64,000 nucleotides of DNA from Streptomyces sp. A2-16 (GTDB taxonomy: Bacteria > Actinomycetota > Actinomycetes > Streptomycetales > Streptomycetaceae), in assembly GCF_018128905.1 (NCBI RefSeq), contig NZ_CP063808.1:558001-622000 (forward strand), written 5' to 3'. Positions within the stretch are counted from its first letter, which is position 1. Each line of letters starts with the position of its first letter. Made by a program: the position numbers and the translations under genes. The notes beneath the pieces were generated by a model. That model ran no database searches. It saw only the letters and a program-made list of their open reading frames with translations, and was not told the DNA's origin. Shown piece after piece: positions 8,583-17,143 of the stretch.

Positions 8583-9082
8583 AGGCCCGCCGATCGGGCC
8601 TCGCCGAGCTCGGTGAGCCGGTCGCGCAGCCGCTCCGCCTCGGCGGGGTCGAGGCCGGGGATGGTCGCGTCGGTCGCCGCGGCGGCGGTGTGCAGCTGGA
8701 CGCTGGCCAGCCCGAAGTGCCGCTCCACGGGCCCGGACGTGACCTCCACCAGCTGCATGCGGCCGTACGGCACGACGGTCTCCTCGCGCCACAGCACACC
8801 CCGGCTGATCAGCAGGTCGTTGGCGCGCTCGGCGTAGCGCCAGGAACGCCAGTTGCGGCCGAGCACCACCCAGCCCCAGCAGGCGAGGCCGAGCGGCAGC
8901 AGCGCGAACGCCGCCCACACCGGCCCGCAGAGCAGACCGAGCAGCAGACCGAGGCCGACGGTGAGCAGTCCCAGCCACACCACCAGCAACATCCGCCGCA
9001 TCCGCAGCAGCCCGGGCGGCAGCCCGATCCACACCGGATCGCCGTCCGCCACCTCTGTGTTCTGCCCGCTCCCCGTCTCCAT
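8579..9082 (-). CDS. Small membrane PH-domain protein (YdbS-like)
   Basis: A 167-residue protein with two hydrophobic segments (about residues 28-75) followed by one bPH2 domain (residues about 85-160, with [25 protein letters not shown] in outline, then [14 protein letters not shown]). The latter HFGLAxVxLHT block is the recognisable DUF304 signature. The ATG at 9082-9080 is taken because upstream codons overlap the divergent nuoD-like promoter. Its stop overlaps the larger PH protein start by GTGA. The pair is transcribed away from the nuoD-like gene with only about 30 bp between the starts, so the divergent promoters must overlap. Confidence 0.87.
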   Translation of the reverse strand: METGSGQNTEVADGDPVWIGLPPGLLRMRRMLLVVWLGLLTVGLGLLLGLLCGPVWAAFALLPLGLACWGWVVLGRNWRSWRYAERANDLLISRGVLWREETVVPYGRMQLVEVTSGPVERHFGLASVQLHTAAAATDATIPGLDPAEAERLRDRLTELGEARSAGL

Positions 9083-9113
9083 GTGGCCAGCGTACGTAGG
9101 AGAGACTGTGTCC

Positions 9114-10265
9114 ATGACTCCTACGACGGAGACCACGGTCGGCATCGGCGGCGCCGCGGAGAGCACCGACATGGTGCTCAACATCGGCCCGCAGCACCCG
9201 TCCACCCATGGCGTGCTGCGCCTGAGGCTGGTGCTGGACGGCGAGCGCATCATGAGCGCGGAGCCGGTGATCGGCTACATGCACCGCGGTGCGGAGAAGC
9301 TCTTCGAGGCCCGCGACTACCGCCAGATCATCATGCTCGCCAACCGCCACGACTGGCTGTCGGCCTTCTCCAACGAGCTGGGCGTGGTCCTCGGTGTGGA
9401 GCGCATGCTCGGCATGGAGGTGCCCACGCGCGCGGTGTGGACCCGCACGCTGCTCGCCGAGCTCAACCGGGTGCTGAACCATCTGATGTTCCTGGGCTCG
9501 TATCCGCTGGAGCTCGGCGGCATCACCCCGGTCTTCTACGCGTTCCGGGAGCGGGAGGTCCTCCAGAACGTCATGGAGGAGGTCTCCGGCGGCCGGATGC
9601 ACTACATGTTCAACCGCGTCGGCGGCCTCAAGGAGGACCTGCCGGCCGGGTGGAGCACACGCGCGCGTGCGGCCGTCTCCGCCGTGCGCTCGCGCATGGA
9701 CCGCTTCGACGACCTGGTCCTCGGCAACGAGATCTTCCGGGGCCGTACCAGGAGCGTGGGCGTCCTCGCCCCGGAGGCCGTCCACGCGTACGGCGTGAGC
9801 GGGCCCATCGCGCGCGCCTCGGGCGTCGACTTCGACCTGCGCCGCGACGAGCCCTACCTCGCGTACGGCGAGCTCCAGGACACCCTGAAGGTGGTGACCC
9901 GCCAGGAGGGCGACTGCCTCGCCCGCTTCGAGGTCCTCCTGGAGCAGACCCACAACGCCCTCGACCTGGCCGACGCCTGTCTCGACCGGCTCGCCGAGCT
10001 GCCGCCCGGCCCGATCAACCAGCGGCTGCCGAAGGTCCTCAAGGCACCCGAGGGGCACACGTACGCGTGGACCGAGAACCCGCTCGGCATCAACGGCTAC
10101 TACCTCGTCAGCAAGGGCGAGAAGACCCCGTACCGGCTGAAACTGCGCTCGGCCTCGTACAACAACATCCAGGCCCTGGTCGAGCTGCTCCCTGGCACGC
10201 TGGTGGCGGACATGGTGGCGATCCTGGGGTCACTGTTCTTCGTCGTCGGGGACATCGACAAGTAG
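9114..10265 (+). CDS. nuoD: NADH dehydrogenase subunit D paralogue (stand-alone)
   Basis: A 383-residue homologue of NuoD, the 49-kDa quinone-site subunit of respiratory complex I. Conserved stretches include [27 protein letters not shown], a core with NRHDWLSAF and ELNRVLNHL, and the C-terminal [12 protein letters not shown]. The other nuo genes are absent, so this is a solitary copy as seen in some Streptomyces besides the full nuo operon. AGGAGA lies 10 bases before ATG 9114; a GTG six bases earlier is an alternative start. It ends inside the convergent methyltransferase gene, overlapping by 36 bp. It may be an alternative complex I subunit or belong to a related hydrogenase-like complex. 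Confidence 0.92.
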   Translation: MTPTTETTVGIGGAAESTDMVLNIGPQHPSTHGVLRLRLVLDGERIMSAEPVIGYMHRGAEKLFEARDYRQIIMLANRHDWLSAFSNELGVVLGVERMLGMEVPTRAVWTRTLLAELNRVLNHLMFLGSYPLELGGITPVFYAFREREVLQNVMEEVSGGRMHYMFNRVGGLKEDLPAGWSTRARAAVSAVRSRMDRFDDLVLGNEIFRGRTRSVGVLAPEAVHAYGVSGPIARASGVDFDLRRDEPYLAYGELQDTLKVVTRQEGDCLARFEVLLEQTHNALDLADACLDRLAELPPGPINQRLPKVLKAPEGHTYAWTENPLGINGYYLVSKGEKTPYRLKLRSASYNNIQALVELLPGTLVADMVAILGSLFFVVGDIDK

Positions 10266-11282
10266 GCCGGCGAGGGGTCCGTCCGCGGCTCCGGGGGCCA
10301 TGCCGACCGGCTGGAGCAGCCAGCCGAAGTCGCCGAGCCCGCCCGCCGCGGTGAGCTCGGCGGCCTCTCCGGCGCGCGCCAGGGCGCGGACGTACTCGGC
10401 GGGGTCCGTGGAGGCGAGCGCGAGCGCGGGGCGGGCGCCCGCGATGCCCAGGGCGCGCAGGGCGTCGCGCTGGGGCAGCACACGCCCTCCGGGGAGCGCG
10501 CAGGCGTCCAGCGCCACATGGGCCGTGAGGTCGCACGATCCGTCCGGTACGGGTGCCGTGCCGCGCCCCTCCCGAAAGCCGGTGAGCGTCCCGAACAGGG
10601 GGCGCGAGGACACCGTGTGCGCGTAGTCGACGGCGACCGCGAGCCCCTGGGCGAGTGTCGCGACCGCCGACGCCCACGCCCGGTCCCGGGGCAGTCCGAT
10701 CTCGGCCCGCAGCCCCTCCTCGGCCGGCAGCGGCCACCACCGGTCCAGCCACTCGGCCTCCGCGCCGGCGACCGGCTCCCCGAGACGTTCGCGACCGTCG
10801 CGCCGTACGAGAACCCGTCGCGGCACGCCGTCGGAGTCCGTCTCGGCGATCTCCAGGGGGACGTTGTCCAGCCATTCGTTGGCGAACAGCAGCCCGGTGA
10901 TGTTCTTCGGGGGCTCGGGCAGCCACTCGATCCGGTGATCGAGGGAGGCGGGGCGGCCGGCGACGTCGACGGCGTACACGCGCGTGCGGGCGCTCACCTC
11001 GGCGGGCAGCGCCGTGAGGACGCCGGTGGCCAACTCGCCCCGCCCCGCGGCCATGTCGACGAAGTCGAGCCGGGGCGGCCGGCCGAGCGCCTCGTCGAGG
11101 CGGCACAGCAGCCGGGCCACGGCCTCGGCGAACAGCGCGGAGGCGTGCACGGACGTACGGAAGTGTCCGGCCGGCCCCTCCGGCCTGCGGTAGAAGCCCT
11201 CCGGGCCGTAGAGGGCGACCTCGGCGGCGGCCCGCCAGCCCGTCCAGTCACCCGTCGGCCCGGCCGTAGTGTCATCGGTCAC
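10230..11282 (-). CDS. SAM-dependent methyltransferase, MidA/NDUFAF7-like (DUF185)
   Basis: A 350-residue protein with the Rossmann-fold methyltransferase layout of the DUF185/COG1565 family. Motif I is [15 protein letters not shown] at about 73-87. [13 protein letters not shown] near residue 132 corresponds to the ANEFxDxLP block of MidA proteins, and VDYAHT...GTLTGF follows. In mitochondria the relative NDUFAF7 dimethylates an arginine of NDUFS2, the NuoD homologue. Here the gene lies tail to tail with a NuoD paralogue and overlaps it by 36 bp, which supports a related role by inference. The start is GTG 11282. It could instead modify another protein. Confidence 0.85.
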   Translation of the reverse strand: MTDDTTAGPTGDWTGWRAAAEVALYGPEGFYRRPEGPAGHFRTSVHASALFAEAVARLLCRLDEALGRPPRLDFVDMAAGRGELATGVLTALPAEVSARTRVYAVDVAGRPASLDHRIEWLPEPPKNITGLLFANEWLDNVPLEIAETDSDGVPRRVLVRRDGRERLGEPVAGAEAEWLDRWWPLPAEEGLRAEIGLPRDRAWASAVATLAQGLAVAVDYAHTVSSRPLFGTLTGFREGRGTAPVPDGSCDLTAHVALDACALPGGRVLPQRDALRALGIAGARPALALASTDPAEYVRALARAGEAAELTAAGGLGDFGWLLQPVGMAPGAADGPLAGLLVDVPDDEEQ

Positions 11283-11400
11283 GCCGTCAGGCTAGGGGCA
11301 CAGGCGAACAGGGCCTCCACCTTGGGGAGTACGCGCGGGCGGTACGGATCGGTCCTCCGGTTGACCCCTGCACACATCACGCTTCCCTACGCTGGGTTAC

Positions 11401-12603
11401 GTGCAGCGCCTCTATGACTTCCTCCGCAGGCACCCGACAGGGGTCGACGTCTTCTGGGCCGTCTTCCTGTTCGGGATCTCGCTCGCCAGCGAAACCGCCC
11501 GGCAGGAATCCCGGGGTACCGATTCCCTACTCGCGATCATCCCGGTGGTGCTGCTCCTGTGCCTGGTCGTCGCGCTGCGTCGGCGCATGCCGGAGAAGAT
11601 GCTCCTGCTGGCCGTCGGGCTCGGCGTGGTGCAGCTCGCGCTGGACGTGGAGACCACGAGCGCCGACTTCGCCTTCCTGGTGATCGTCTACACGGTGGCC
11701 GCCACGGGGGCCCGCTGGGCCTCCAGACTGGCGCTGACGGTCGGCCTCTGTGCGGCTCCGGTAGCGCAGATGCGGTGGTGGAACGAGAACACCAGCGGCC
11801 TCGGCAACGTCGCCCTCATGATCTTCCAGGCCGTGCCGTTCGCGCTGGCCTGGGTGCTCGGCGACTCGATCCGCACCCGCCGCGCCTACTTCGCCCAGCT
11901 GGAGGAGCGCAACGCCCGCCTGGAGAAGGAGCGCGAGGCGCAGGCCAAGGTCGCCGTCGCCGCCGAGCGCGCCCGGATCGCCCGCGAGCTGCACGACGTC
12001 GTCGCGCACAACGTGTCCGTCATGGTCGTCCAGGCCGACGGCGCCGCCTACGTCCTCGACGCCGCGCCCGACCAGGCCAAGAAGGCCCTGGAGACCATCT
12101 CCTCCACCGGCCGCCAGGCCCTCGCGGAGATGCGCCGCCTGCTGGGTGTGCTGCGCACCGGAGAGCACCAGGAGGGCGGCGAGTACGTCCCGCAGCCCGA
12201 CGTCGAGCAGATCGAGGACCTCGTCGAGCAGTGCCGCGGCTCCGGGCTCCCCGTCGACTTCAAGATCGAGGGCACCCCGCGCCCGCTGCCCAGCGGGGTC
12301 GAGCTGACCGCGTACCGCATCGTGCAGGAGGCGCTCACCAACACGCGCAAGCACGGCGGACCGAACGCGGGCGCGAGCGTGCGCCTGGTCTACTTCGACG
12401 ACGGCCTCGGCCTGCTCGTCGAGGACGACGGCAAGGGCGCCCCGCACGAGCTGTACGAGGAGGGCGGCGCCGACGGCGCGGGCCACGGCCTGATCGGCAT
12501 GCGCGAGCGCGTCGGCATGGTCGGCGGCACCCTGGACGCGGGCCCCCGCCCCGGCGGAGGATTCCGCATCAGCGCGCTGCTGCCGCTCAAAGCAGCGCAT
12601 TGA
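11401..12603 (+). CDS. Sensor histidine kinase (NarL/DesK-like HisKA_3 family)
   Basis: A 400-residue membrane kinase. The N-terminus has about five hydrophobic segments (residues 17-155). A coiled linker leads to the dimerisation domain with the phospho-acceptor His198 in RIARELHDVVAHNVSVM. The ATP-binding domain has LTAYRIVQEALTNTRKHG (N box), VEDDGKGAP (G1) and GHGLIGMRERV (G2). No periplasmic loop of size is evident, so it may sense membrane state or intracellular signals. The GTG start has TACGCT seven bases upstream and no ribosome site, suggesting a leaderless mRNA. It is followed 81 bp later by its response regulator. Confidence 0.95.
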   Translation: MQRLYDFLRRHPTGVDVFWAVFLFGISLASETARQESRGTDSLLAIIPVVLLLCLVVALRRRMPEKMLLLAVGLGVVQLALDVETTSADFAFLVIVYTVAATGARWASRLALTVGLCAAPVAQMRWWNENTSGLGNVALMIFQAVPFALAWVLGDSIRTRRAYFAQLEERNARLEKEREAQAKVAVAAERARIARELHDVVAHNVSVMVVQADGAAYVLDAAPDQAKKALETISSTGRQALAEMRRLLGVLRTGEHQEGGEYVPQPDVEQIEDLVEQCRGSGLPVDFKIEGTPRPLPSGVELTAYRIVQEALTNTRKHGGPNAGASVRLVYFDDGLGLLVEDDGKGAPHELYEEGGADGAGHGLIGMRERVGMVGGTLDAGPRPGGGFRISALLPLKAAH

Positions 12604-12644
12604 CACCGACGCACGCCCCCTGTTGACACCTGTCACGCCCCCTG
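12600..12644. repeat. Tandem direct repeat between kinase and regulator
   Basis: Two adjacent copies (12600-12622 and 12623-12644) share TTGACACC at the start and CACGCCCCCTG at the end. They begin on the last base of the kinase stop region and sit about 40 bp before the regulator start. They might be a binding site for the response regulator or a duplicated promoter element; each carries a TTGACA hexamer. Confidence 0.6.
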
Positions 12645-12684
12645 GCGACATGCCGTACCAACCCGAGGAAACGGAAGAGGCCCG

Positions 12685-13356
12685 ATGACGATCCGCGTGA
12701 TGCTCGTCGACGACCAGGTGCTGCTGCGCACCGGGTTCCGGATGGTGCTCGCAGCCCAGCCGGACATGGAGGTCGTCGCGGAGGCGGGGGACGGTGTGGA
12801 GGCCCTCCAGGTGCTGCGCTCGACCGCCGTGGACGTCGTCCTGATGGACGTCCGCATGCCCAAGCTCGACGGCGTGGAGACCACCCGCCGCATCTGCTCG
12901 GAGCCCGAGCCGCCGAAGGTGCTGATCCTGACCACCTTCGACCTCGACGAGTACGCCTTCTCCGGGCTGAAGGCGGGCGCCTCCGGCTTCATGCTCAAGG
13001 ACGTGCCGCCGGGCGAACTGCTCACCGCGATCCGTGCCGTGCACAGCGGTGACGCCGTGGTCGCCCCCTCCACGACCCGGCGCCTGCTCGACCGGTTCGC
13101 GCCGATGCTGCCCGCCACCGGCAAGGAGCCCCAGCACAAGGAGCTGGAGCGGCTCACCGAGCGCGAGCGCGAGGTCATGGTGCTGGTCGCGCAGGGGCTC
13201 TCCAACGGCGAGATCGCGGCCCGGCTGGTGCTGTCCGAGGCGACGGTGAAGACCCATGTCGGCCGCATCCTGACCAAGCTCGGCCTCCGGGACCGGGTCC
13301 AGGTCGTGGTCCTCGCCTACGAGACGGGGCTGGTGCGGGCCGGCGGGCAGGGCTGA
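12685..13356 (+). CDS. LuxR/NarL-family response regulator
   Basis: A 223-residue two-component regulator. The receiver domain has VDDQ near residue 8, phospho-acceptor Asp55 in LMDVRMPK, and the conserved Thr and Lys in LTTFD and MLKDVP. The C-terminal helix-turn-helix is LTEREREVMVLVAQGLSNGEIA...LSEATVKTHVGRIL, typical of LuxR-type DNA binding. GAGGAAACGGAAGAGG precedes the ATG. It is the partner of the upstream kinase. A divergent or adjacent transporter that would hint at its target is absent; the direct repeats just upstream could be an autoregulatory site. Confidence 0.95.
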   Translation: MTIRVMLVDDQVLLRTGFRMVLAAQPDMEVVAEAGDGVEALQVLRSTAVDVVLMDVRMPKLDGVETTRRICSEPEPPKVLILTTFDLDEYAFSGLKAGASGFMLKDVPPGELLTAIRAVHSGDAVVAPSTTRRLLDRFAPMLPATGKEPQHKELERLTEREREVMVLVAQGLSNGEIAARLVLSEATVKTHVGRILTKLGLRDRVQVVVLAYETGLVRAGGQG

Positions 13357-13377
13357 GAGACCGGGGCCCGGGAGCGG

Positions 13378-14484
13378 CTACCTCAATATCCCTTCCAGGA
13401 AGTCGCTGCCCAGCCGCGCCACCACGGTGACGTCCAGCTGGTGCAGGACGTACCGGCCGCGGCGGCGGGTGGTGATCAGGCCCGCCTTCTTCAGGACGCT
13501 CAGGTGCCGGGATATCTCCGGGGCGGTCATGCCGTGCACCTGAGCGAGCTCGCTCGTGGTGTAGGCGCTGCGGGCCAGATGGCGGCACAGACGCATCCGG
13601 ACGGGGTGGGAGAGCGCGGTCAGCCGCAGGGCCAGCTGCTCGACCGAGGGCGGCGAGGCGAGCTCGGGGGAGCCCACCGGGTAGTGCAGGGCGGGCTGCC
13701 AGCCGTACCGGTGCAGGACGCTCAGGTGCGGCCAGCCCAGGCTCGTCGGGATCAGCAGCAGGCCGCCCTCCGCGGTGGCGCTGTGTCCCGTGCCCAGCTT
13801 GTCGACCGTGACGCGGCCCTTCGCCTCGTCGAGCCGCACCGCCGGCGACACCGCGGTCAGCGCGTCCGCGAGACCCTTGCGGCGCAGCAGATCGGTCTTG
13901 TGACGGGCGTCCGCCGCCAGTTGGTGGCGCAGCCGGGACCAGGTGTCCGCGAAGAATGCCTCCTCGCAGTCCTCCGCGAACTGCCGGAACCAGGCCCGGA
14001 TCCGCGGCGGGTCGGCCAGCAGCCGCTCGGCGAACCGCACCTGCCGGGGCCCGCGCGAGGCGGCCAGCTCCAGCGCCCGCCGGTGCAGCGCGCCGTCGGA
14101 GAGCACACTCGGGCCGTGCGAGCAGTACGGCAGGGCGCAGGTGAACTCCAGGGCCGCGTCCACGAACTGCTCGTCCGTCAGCTTGTCGAGCAGGTCCAGG
14201 TCCTCCGCCATCGAGGCCCCGGGAAGCGTGGTCCGGCCCGCGACACCGGCGAACGGCATGAACAGGTCCGAGAACGTCGTCCGCCACAGGAAGTCCGCCT
14301 CGCACATCCGGTCGGCCAGATGCGGGTCGAGGCGGGCCGTCACGCCCGTCACCCAGGCCTGGAGTCCCGGATGGTGCCCCGGTTCGGCCAGCGCGTGCAG
14401 CGCCATGCCGAGCTCGGCCAGGGGGGAGGGCACGACGGCGACCCTCTCCGGCCGCAGCCCCGCGATGTCGATGTGCACGCTCAT
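13378..14484 (-). CDS. ArsR-like winged-helix regulator (DUF5937-type)
   Basis: A 368-residue regulator. Residues about 285-345 hold an ArsR-type winged helix: LTALSHPVRMRLCRHLARSAYTTSELA in outline, then MTAPEISRHLSVLKKAGLITTRRRGRYVLHQLD. The large N-terminal part (about 270 residues) is of the kind annotated DUF5937 in actinomycetes, with a helix-rich body and no obvious metal-binding Cys cluster. The ATG at 14484 is followed by SVHIDIAGL; an ATG slightly upstream adds only MHHEV. It is divergent from a small gene at 14584, and a palindromic stretch near 14515-14545 (GTCAATCGA flanked by TCGATTGAC) could be its operator. Ligand unknown. Confidence 0.85.
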   Translation of the reverse strand: MSVHIDIAGLRPERVAVVPSPLAELGMALHALAEPGHHPGLQAWVTGVTARLDPHLADRMCEADFLWRTTFSDLFMPFAGVAGRTTLPGASMAEDLDLLDKLTDEQFVDAALEFTCALPYCSHGPSVLSDGALHRRALELAASRGPRQVRFAERLLADPPRIRAWFRQFAEDCEEAFFADTWSRLRHQLAADARHKTDLLRRKGLADALTAVSPAVRLDEAKGRVTVDKLGTGHSATAEGGLLLIPTSLGWPHLSVLHRYGWQPALHYPVGSPELASPPSVEQLALRLTALSHPVRMRLCRHLARSAYTTSELAQVHGMTAPEISRHLSVLKKAGLITTRRRGRYVLHQLDVTVVARLGSDFLEGILR

Positions 14485-14514
14485 GACCTCATGGTGCACC
14501 CCGCCACTGACAAC

Positions 14515-14545
14515 GCCGCCGTCGATTGACGACGGCCGTCAATCG
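14515..14545. promoter_or_regulatory. Inverted repeat in divergent promoter region
   Basis: GTCGATTGACGAC and GCCGTCAATCGAC face each other around 14520-14547 (core TCGATTGACG / CGTCAATCGA, few bases between). It lies between the ArsR-like regulator start (14484) and the small gene start (14584), a usual place for an autoregulatory operator. Assigned by position and symmetry only. Confidence 0.6.
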
Positions 14546-14583
14546 ACGCGACGCGGCCGCCGCTCGCGGCTCAGCCTGGAGCC

Positions 14584-14799
14584 ATGAGCCTCACCCAGCA
14601 GCACCTTCTCGACACCCACCGGGCCCGGCACCTCGGCACCCCCGTCCCGCCCGCGCCCGGCACCCACGACGCGCGGGTCGTGCGCGAACTGCGCGAGTAC
14701 CGGCGGTTCCGGGCGGTCCTGGCGGGGCGGCCGGCCCGGGGGCGGATCCGGCAGGCGCTGTGCCGGTGGCTGTACCGGCAGGCCCGTCCCGGCTGCTGA
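14584..14799 (+). CDS. Small basic protein, 71 residues, unknown function
   Basis: The frame encodes an Arg-rich protein (REYRRFRAVLAGRPARGRIRQALCRWLYRQ in outline, net strongly positive) ending in RPGC. GGAG lies two bases before the ATG, which is close. No domain is recognised. It is divergent from the ArsR-like regulator with a shared operator-like palindrome, so it may be that regulator's target. Its stop is 3 bp from the convergent lyase stop. It may also be spurious. Confidence 0.5.
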   Translation: MSLTQQHLLDTHRARHLGTPVPPAPGTHDARVVRELREYRRFRAVLAGRPARGRIRQALCRWLYRQARPGC

Positions 14800-14802
14800 C
14801 CC

Positions 14803-16041
14803 TCAGCCCGTGACCTCCCGCAGCCGGGCGACGAAGTCGACGGCCGCCGCCTTCGCGTCCGCCGCCGTCCACTGTAGGGCGGCGGCCCGGACGTAGACCT
14901 CGGTCATGGACAGGCCCGGCCCCTTCTCGTCCCAGGGGTTGATGAAGAGGGCCGTCCTCGTTTCCTCCGACTGCCGGATGGCGGCCTCGGAGAGCTCGTC
15001 GACGCCGTACGGCAGCCAGACCTGGAAGTCGCAGGTGTACGGCACCTCGGGGGCGACCTGGGCCCACGGCAGCCCGGCCTCCGCGAACCCCTCGCGCAGC
15101 GCGGCGGCCACCACGCGCGCGTGGGTCACGTACTCGGGCAGCCTGGGCAGTTCCCGCTCCAGTCCCGCGAGGGCCGACAGGACGGTCGGGAACTGCTGGA
15201 AGACCGCGCCGCCGTACCGGTGCCGCCAGGTCTTCGCCTCCTCCACGAACGCTCTCGGTCCGGCCAGGGCGGCCCCGCCGAAGGCGTCGAGGGACTTGTA
15301 GAACGACACGTAGACGCTGTCGGCGAGGTCCGCGATCTCGTGAAGGGGGCGGTCGAAGTGGACGGTGGTCTCCCACAGGCGTGCCCCGTCGAAGTGCACC
15401 ACCGCGTCCCGCTCGCGCGCCGCCGCCACGACCTCGGTGAGCTCCTGCCAGGTGGGCAGCACGTAACCGGCGTCCCTGAGGGGCAGCTCCAGCATCAGTG
15501 CCCCGAAGGGCTCCTCGAAGCCGCGTATCTCGTCGGCCGTGGGCTGGCGCGGTTCGCTCGTCACCCGGACCGGGCGCAGACCGGAGACCTCCCGGAACGC
15601 GTTGCGCTCGTGCACCTCGGGGTGGGCCAGGGCGTGCAGGGCGACGGTGGGGTTGCCGGTGCGGCCCGCCCAGCAGCGCAGCGCCACCTGCTGGGCCATC
15701 GTGCCGGTCGGGAAGAAGGCGGCGGCCTCCTTGCCGAGGAGACCCGCGACCTTCTCCTCCAGGGCCGCGACGACGCCGTTGCCGTAGAGGTCGGCCGGCT
15801 CGTCCAGGTCGTGGAGCGCGTCCGCCCCGTCGAGCAGAGCCAGGCGCTCGCGCAGGGGTGCGAGCAACCCAAGGCGCGCCAGCGTGCGCTCTGCCTTGTG
15901 ATAGGCGCTGATGCGCCGTGCGCGGCGGCGCAGAAGCCGTTCCTCCTCCGTGAGCTGCTCCGGCACGTCGGCCGCTGTGACCTGCTCGGGTCGTCCCTCG
16001 TCCGCCGCCTGTCCGGCGCTCTGCTCCGCTGTGTCACTCAT
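14803..16041 (-). CDS. PLP-dependent beta-eliminating lyase (threonine-aldolase-like)
   Basis: A 412-residue fold-type I PLP enzyme of the beta-eliminating lyase/threonine aldolase group. ADLYGNGVVAALEEKVAGLLGKEAAAFFPTGTMAQQ in outline is the cofactor-binding start; VHFDGARLWE has the conserved Asp; VSFYKSLDAFGG contains the predicted Schiff-base Lys. An N-terminal arm of about 30 residues is charged and low-complexity. It is divergent from the pan/nad operon. Related enzymes cleave threonine or phenylserine to glycine and an aldehyde; the true substrate here is not readable from sequence. Confidence 0.88.
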   Translation of the reverse strand: MSDTAEQSAGQAADEGRPEQVTAADVPEQLTEEERLLRRRARRISAYHKAERTLARLGLLAPLRERLALLDGADALHDLDEPADLYGNGVVAALEEKVAGLLGKEAAAFFPTGTMAQQVALRCWAGRTGNPTVALHALAHPEVHERNAFREVSGLRPVRVTSEPRQPTADEIRGFEEPFGALMLELPLRDAGYVLPTWQELTEVVAAARERDAVVHFDGARLWETTVHFDRPLHEIADLADSVYVSFYKSLDAFGGAALAGPRAFVEEAKTWRHRYGGAVFQQFPTVLSALAGLERELPRLPEYVTHARVVAAALREGFAEAGLPWAQVAPEVPYTCDFQVWLPYGVDELSEAAIRQSEETRTALFINPWDEKGPGLSMTEVYVRAAALQWTAADAKAAAVDFVARLREVTG

Positions 16042-16117
16042 GCGCGGATCATCTCGTGCGGCCGCGCGCACGGGCACGCCGATTTCCGGCACGCACGGCC
16101 CACGGAAACCCACAGCC

Positions 16118-16126
16118 TGTGGACAA
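16118..16126 (-). promoter_or_regulatory. Perfect DnaA-box-like 9-mer
   Basis: TGTGGACAA on the plus strand is TTGTCCACA on the minus strand, the preferred DnaA box of Streptomyces. A weaker CCCACA-type half-box lies just before it, making CCACA-GCC-TGTGG. It sits in the divergent promoter gap of the lyase and the pan/nad operon. Confidence 0.55.
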
Positions 16127-16213
16127 CCGGACGCCCCTCGAACCAATCGCGTTAACATGACGAGAAATCGTCCGGTACCCAGATGCGGACTGGAACGGGA
16201 AGGCCGCCGTCGA

Positions 16214-17143
16214 GTGAGTACAGCCCAACAGCCAGACAGCAAGGACCGCCCCGCGCGGCTCACCGTCGGTGTCGTCGGCGCCGGCCGCGTGGGCCCCGCG
16301 CTCGCCGCGTCCCTCCAACTCGCCGGGCACCGCCCGGTGGCCGTCTCCGGGGTCTCCGACGCCTCCCGGCGGCGTGCCGAGCTGATGCTCCCGGGCGTCC
16401 CGCTCGTCGCTCCCGCGGACGTCCTCCAGCGGGCCGACCTGGTGCTGCTGACCGTCCCCGACGACACCCTGCCCGGGCTCGTCGAGGGCCTCGCCGAGAC
16501 CGGGGCCGTGCGGCCGGGACAACTGCTCGTGCACACCTCCGGGCGGTACGGCGCCAGGGTGCTGGACCCCGCCCTGCGCGCGGGCGCGCTGCCGCTGGCC
16601 CTGCACCCGGCGATGACCTTCACCGGCACCCCCGTGGACGTCCAGCGCCTCGCGGGCTGCTCCTTCGGCGTCACCGCGCCCGAGGAGCTGCGGCTGGCCG
16701 CCGAGGCCCTCGTCATCGAGATGGGCGGCGAGCCCGAGTGGATCGACGAGGAGATGCGGCCGCTGTACCACGCGGCCCTCGCCCTCGGCGCCAACCACCT
16801 GGTCACGCTCGTCGCCCAGGCCATGGAACTGCTGCGCTCGGCGGGCGTCGAGGCCCCCGACCGGATGCTCGGCCCGCTGCTCGGCGCCGCCCTCGACAAC
16901 GCCCTGCGCTCCGGCGACGCGGCCCTCACCGGACCTGTCGCGCGCGGAGACGCCGGCACCGTCGCCGCGCACGTCACGGAACTGCGCAAGCACGCCCCGC
17001 AGACCGTCTCCGGCTATCTGGCGATGGCCCGCGCGACCGCCGACCGGGCGCTGGCACACGGACTGCTGAAGCCGGAGCTCGCCGAGGACCTCCTCGGGGT
17101 ACTCGCCACCGGAACCGACGGCGCCGAGGGAGACGCCCGATGA
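16214..17143 (+). CDS. Rossmann-like/DUF2520 protein, first gene of the CoA/NAD operon
   Basis: A 309-residue dehydrogenase-like protein. The N-terminus has the dinucleotide-binding [16 protein letters not shown]; the remainder is the DUF2520 helical domain ([50 protein letters not shown] in outline). The layout resembles ketopantoate reductase and 6-phosphogluconate-type enzymes. Its stop overlaps the panC start as ATGA. Because panC follows directly, a role as an alternative ketopantoate reductase for pantothenate is attractive but inferred. The GTG at 16214 with GGGAAGG upstream is chosen as the start. Confidence 0.85.
   Translation: MSTAQQPDSKDRPARLTVGVVGAGRVGPALAASLQLAGHRPVAVSGVSDASRRRAELMLPGVPLVAPADVLQRADLVLLTVPDDTLPGLVEGLAETGAVRPGQLLVHTSGRYGARVLDPALRAGALPLALHPAMTFTGTPVDVQRLAGCSFGVTAPEELRLAAEALVIEMGGEPEWIDEEMRPLYHAALALGANHLVTLVAQAMELLRSAGVEAPDRMLGPLLGAALDNALRSGDAALTGPVARGDAGTVAAHVTELRKHAPQTVSGYLAMARATADRALAHGLLKPELAEDLLGVLATGTDGAEGDAR

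Noticed and set aside
8579..10058. Very long antisense open frame across the NuoD-like gene, joined to the PH-domain gene
   Set aside because: It is the reverse reading of a well-conserved gene; PH-domain similarity begins only at 8582, and the upstream codons show no domain.
11527..13257. 576-residue open frame antisense to the kinase and regulator
   Set aside because: Shadow frame; kinase and receiver motifs lie on the plus strand.
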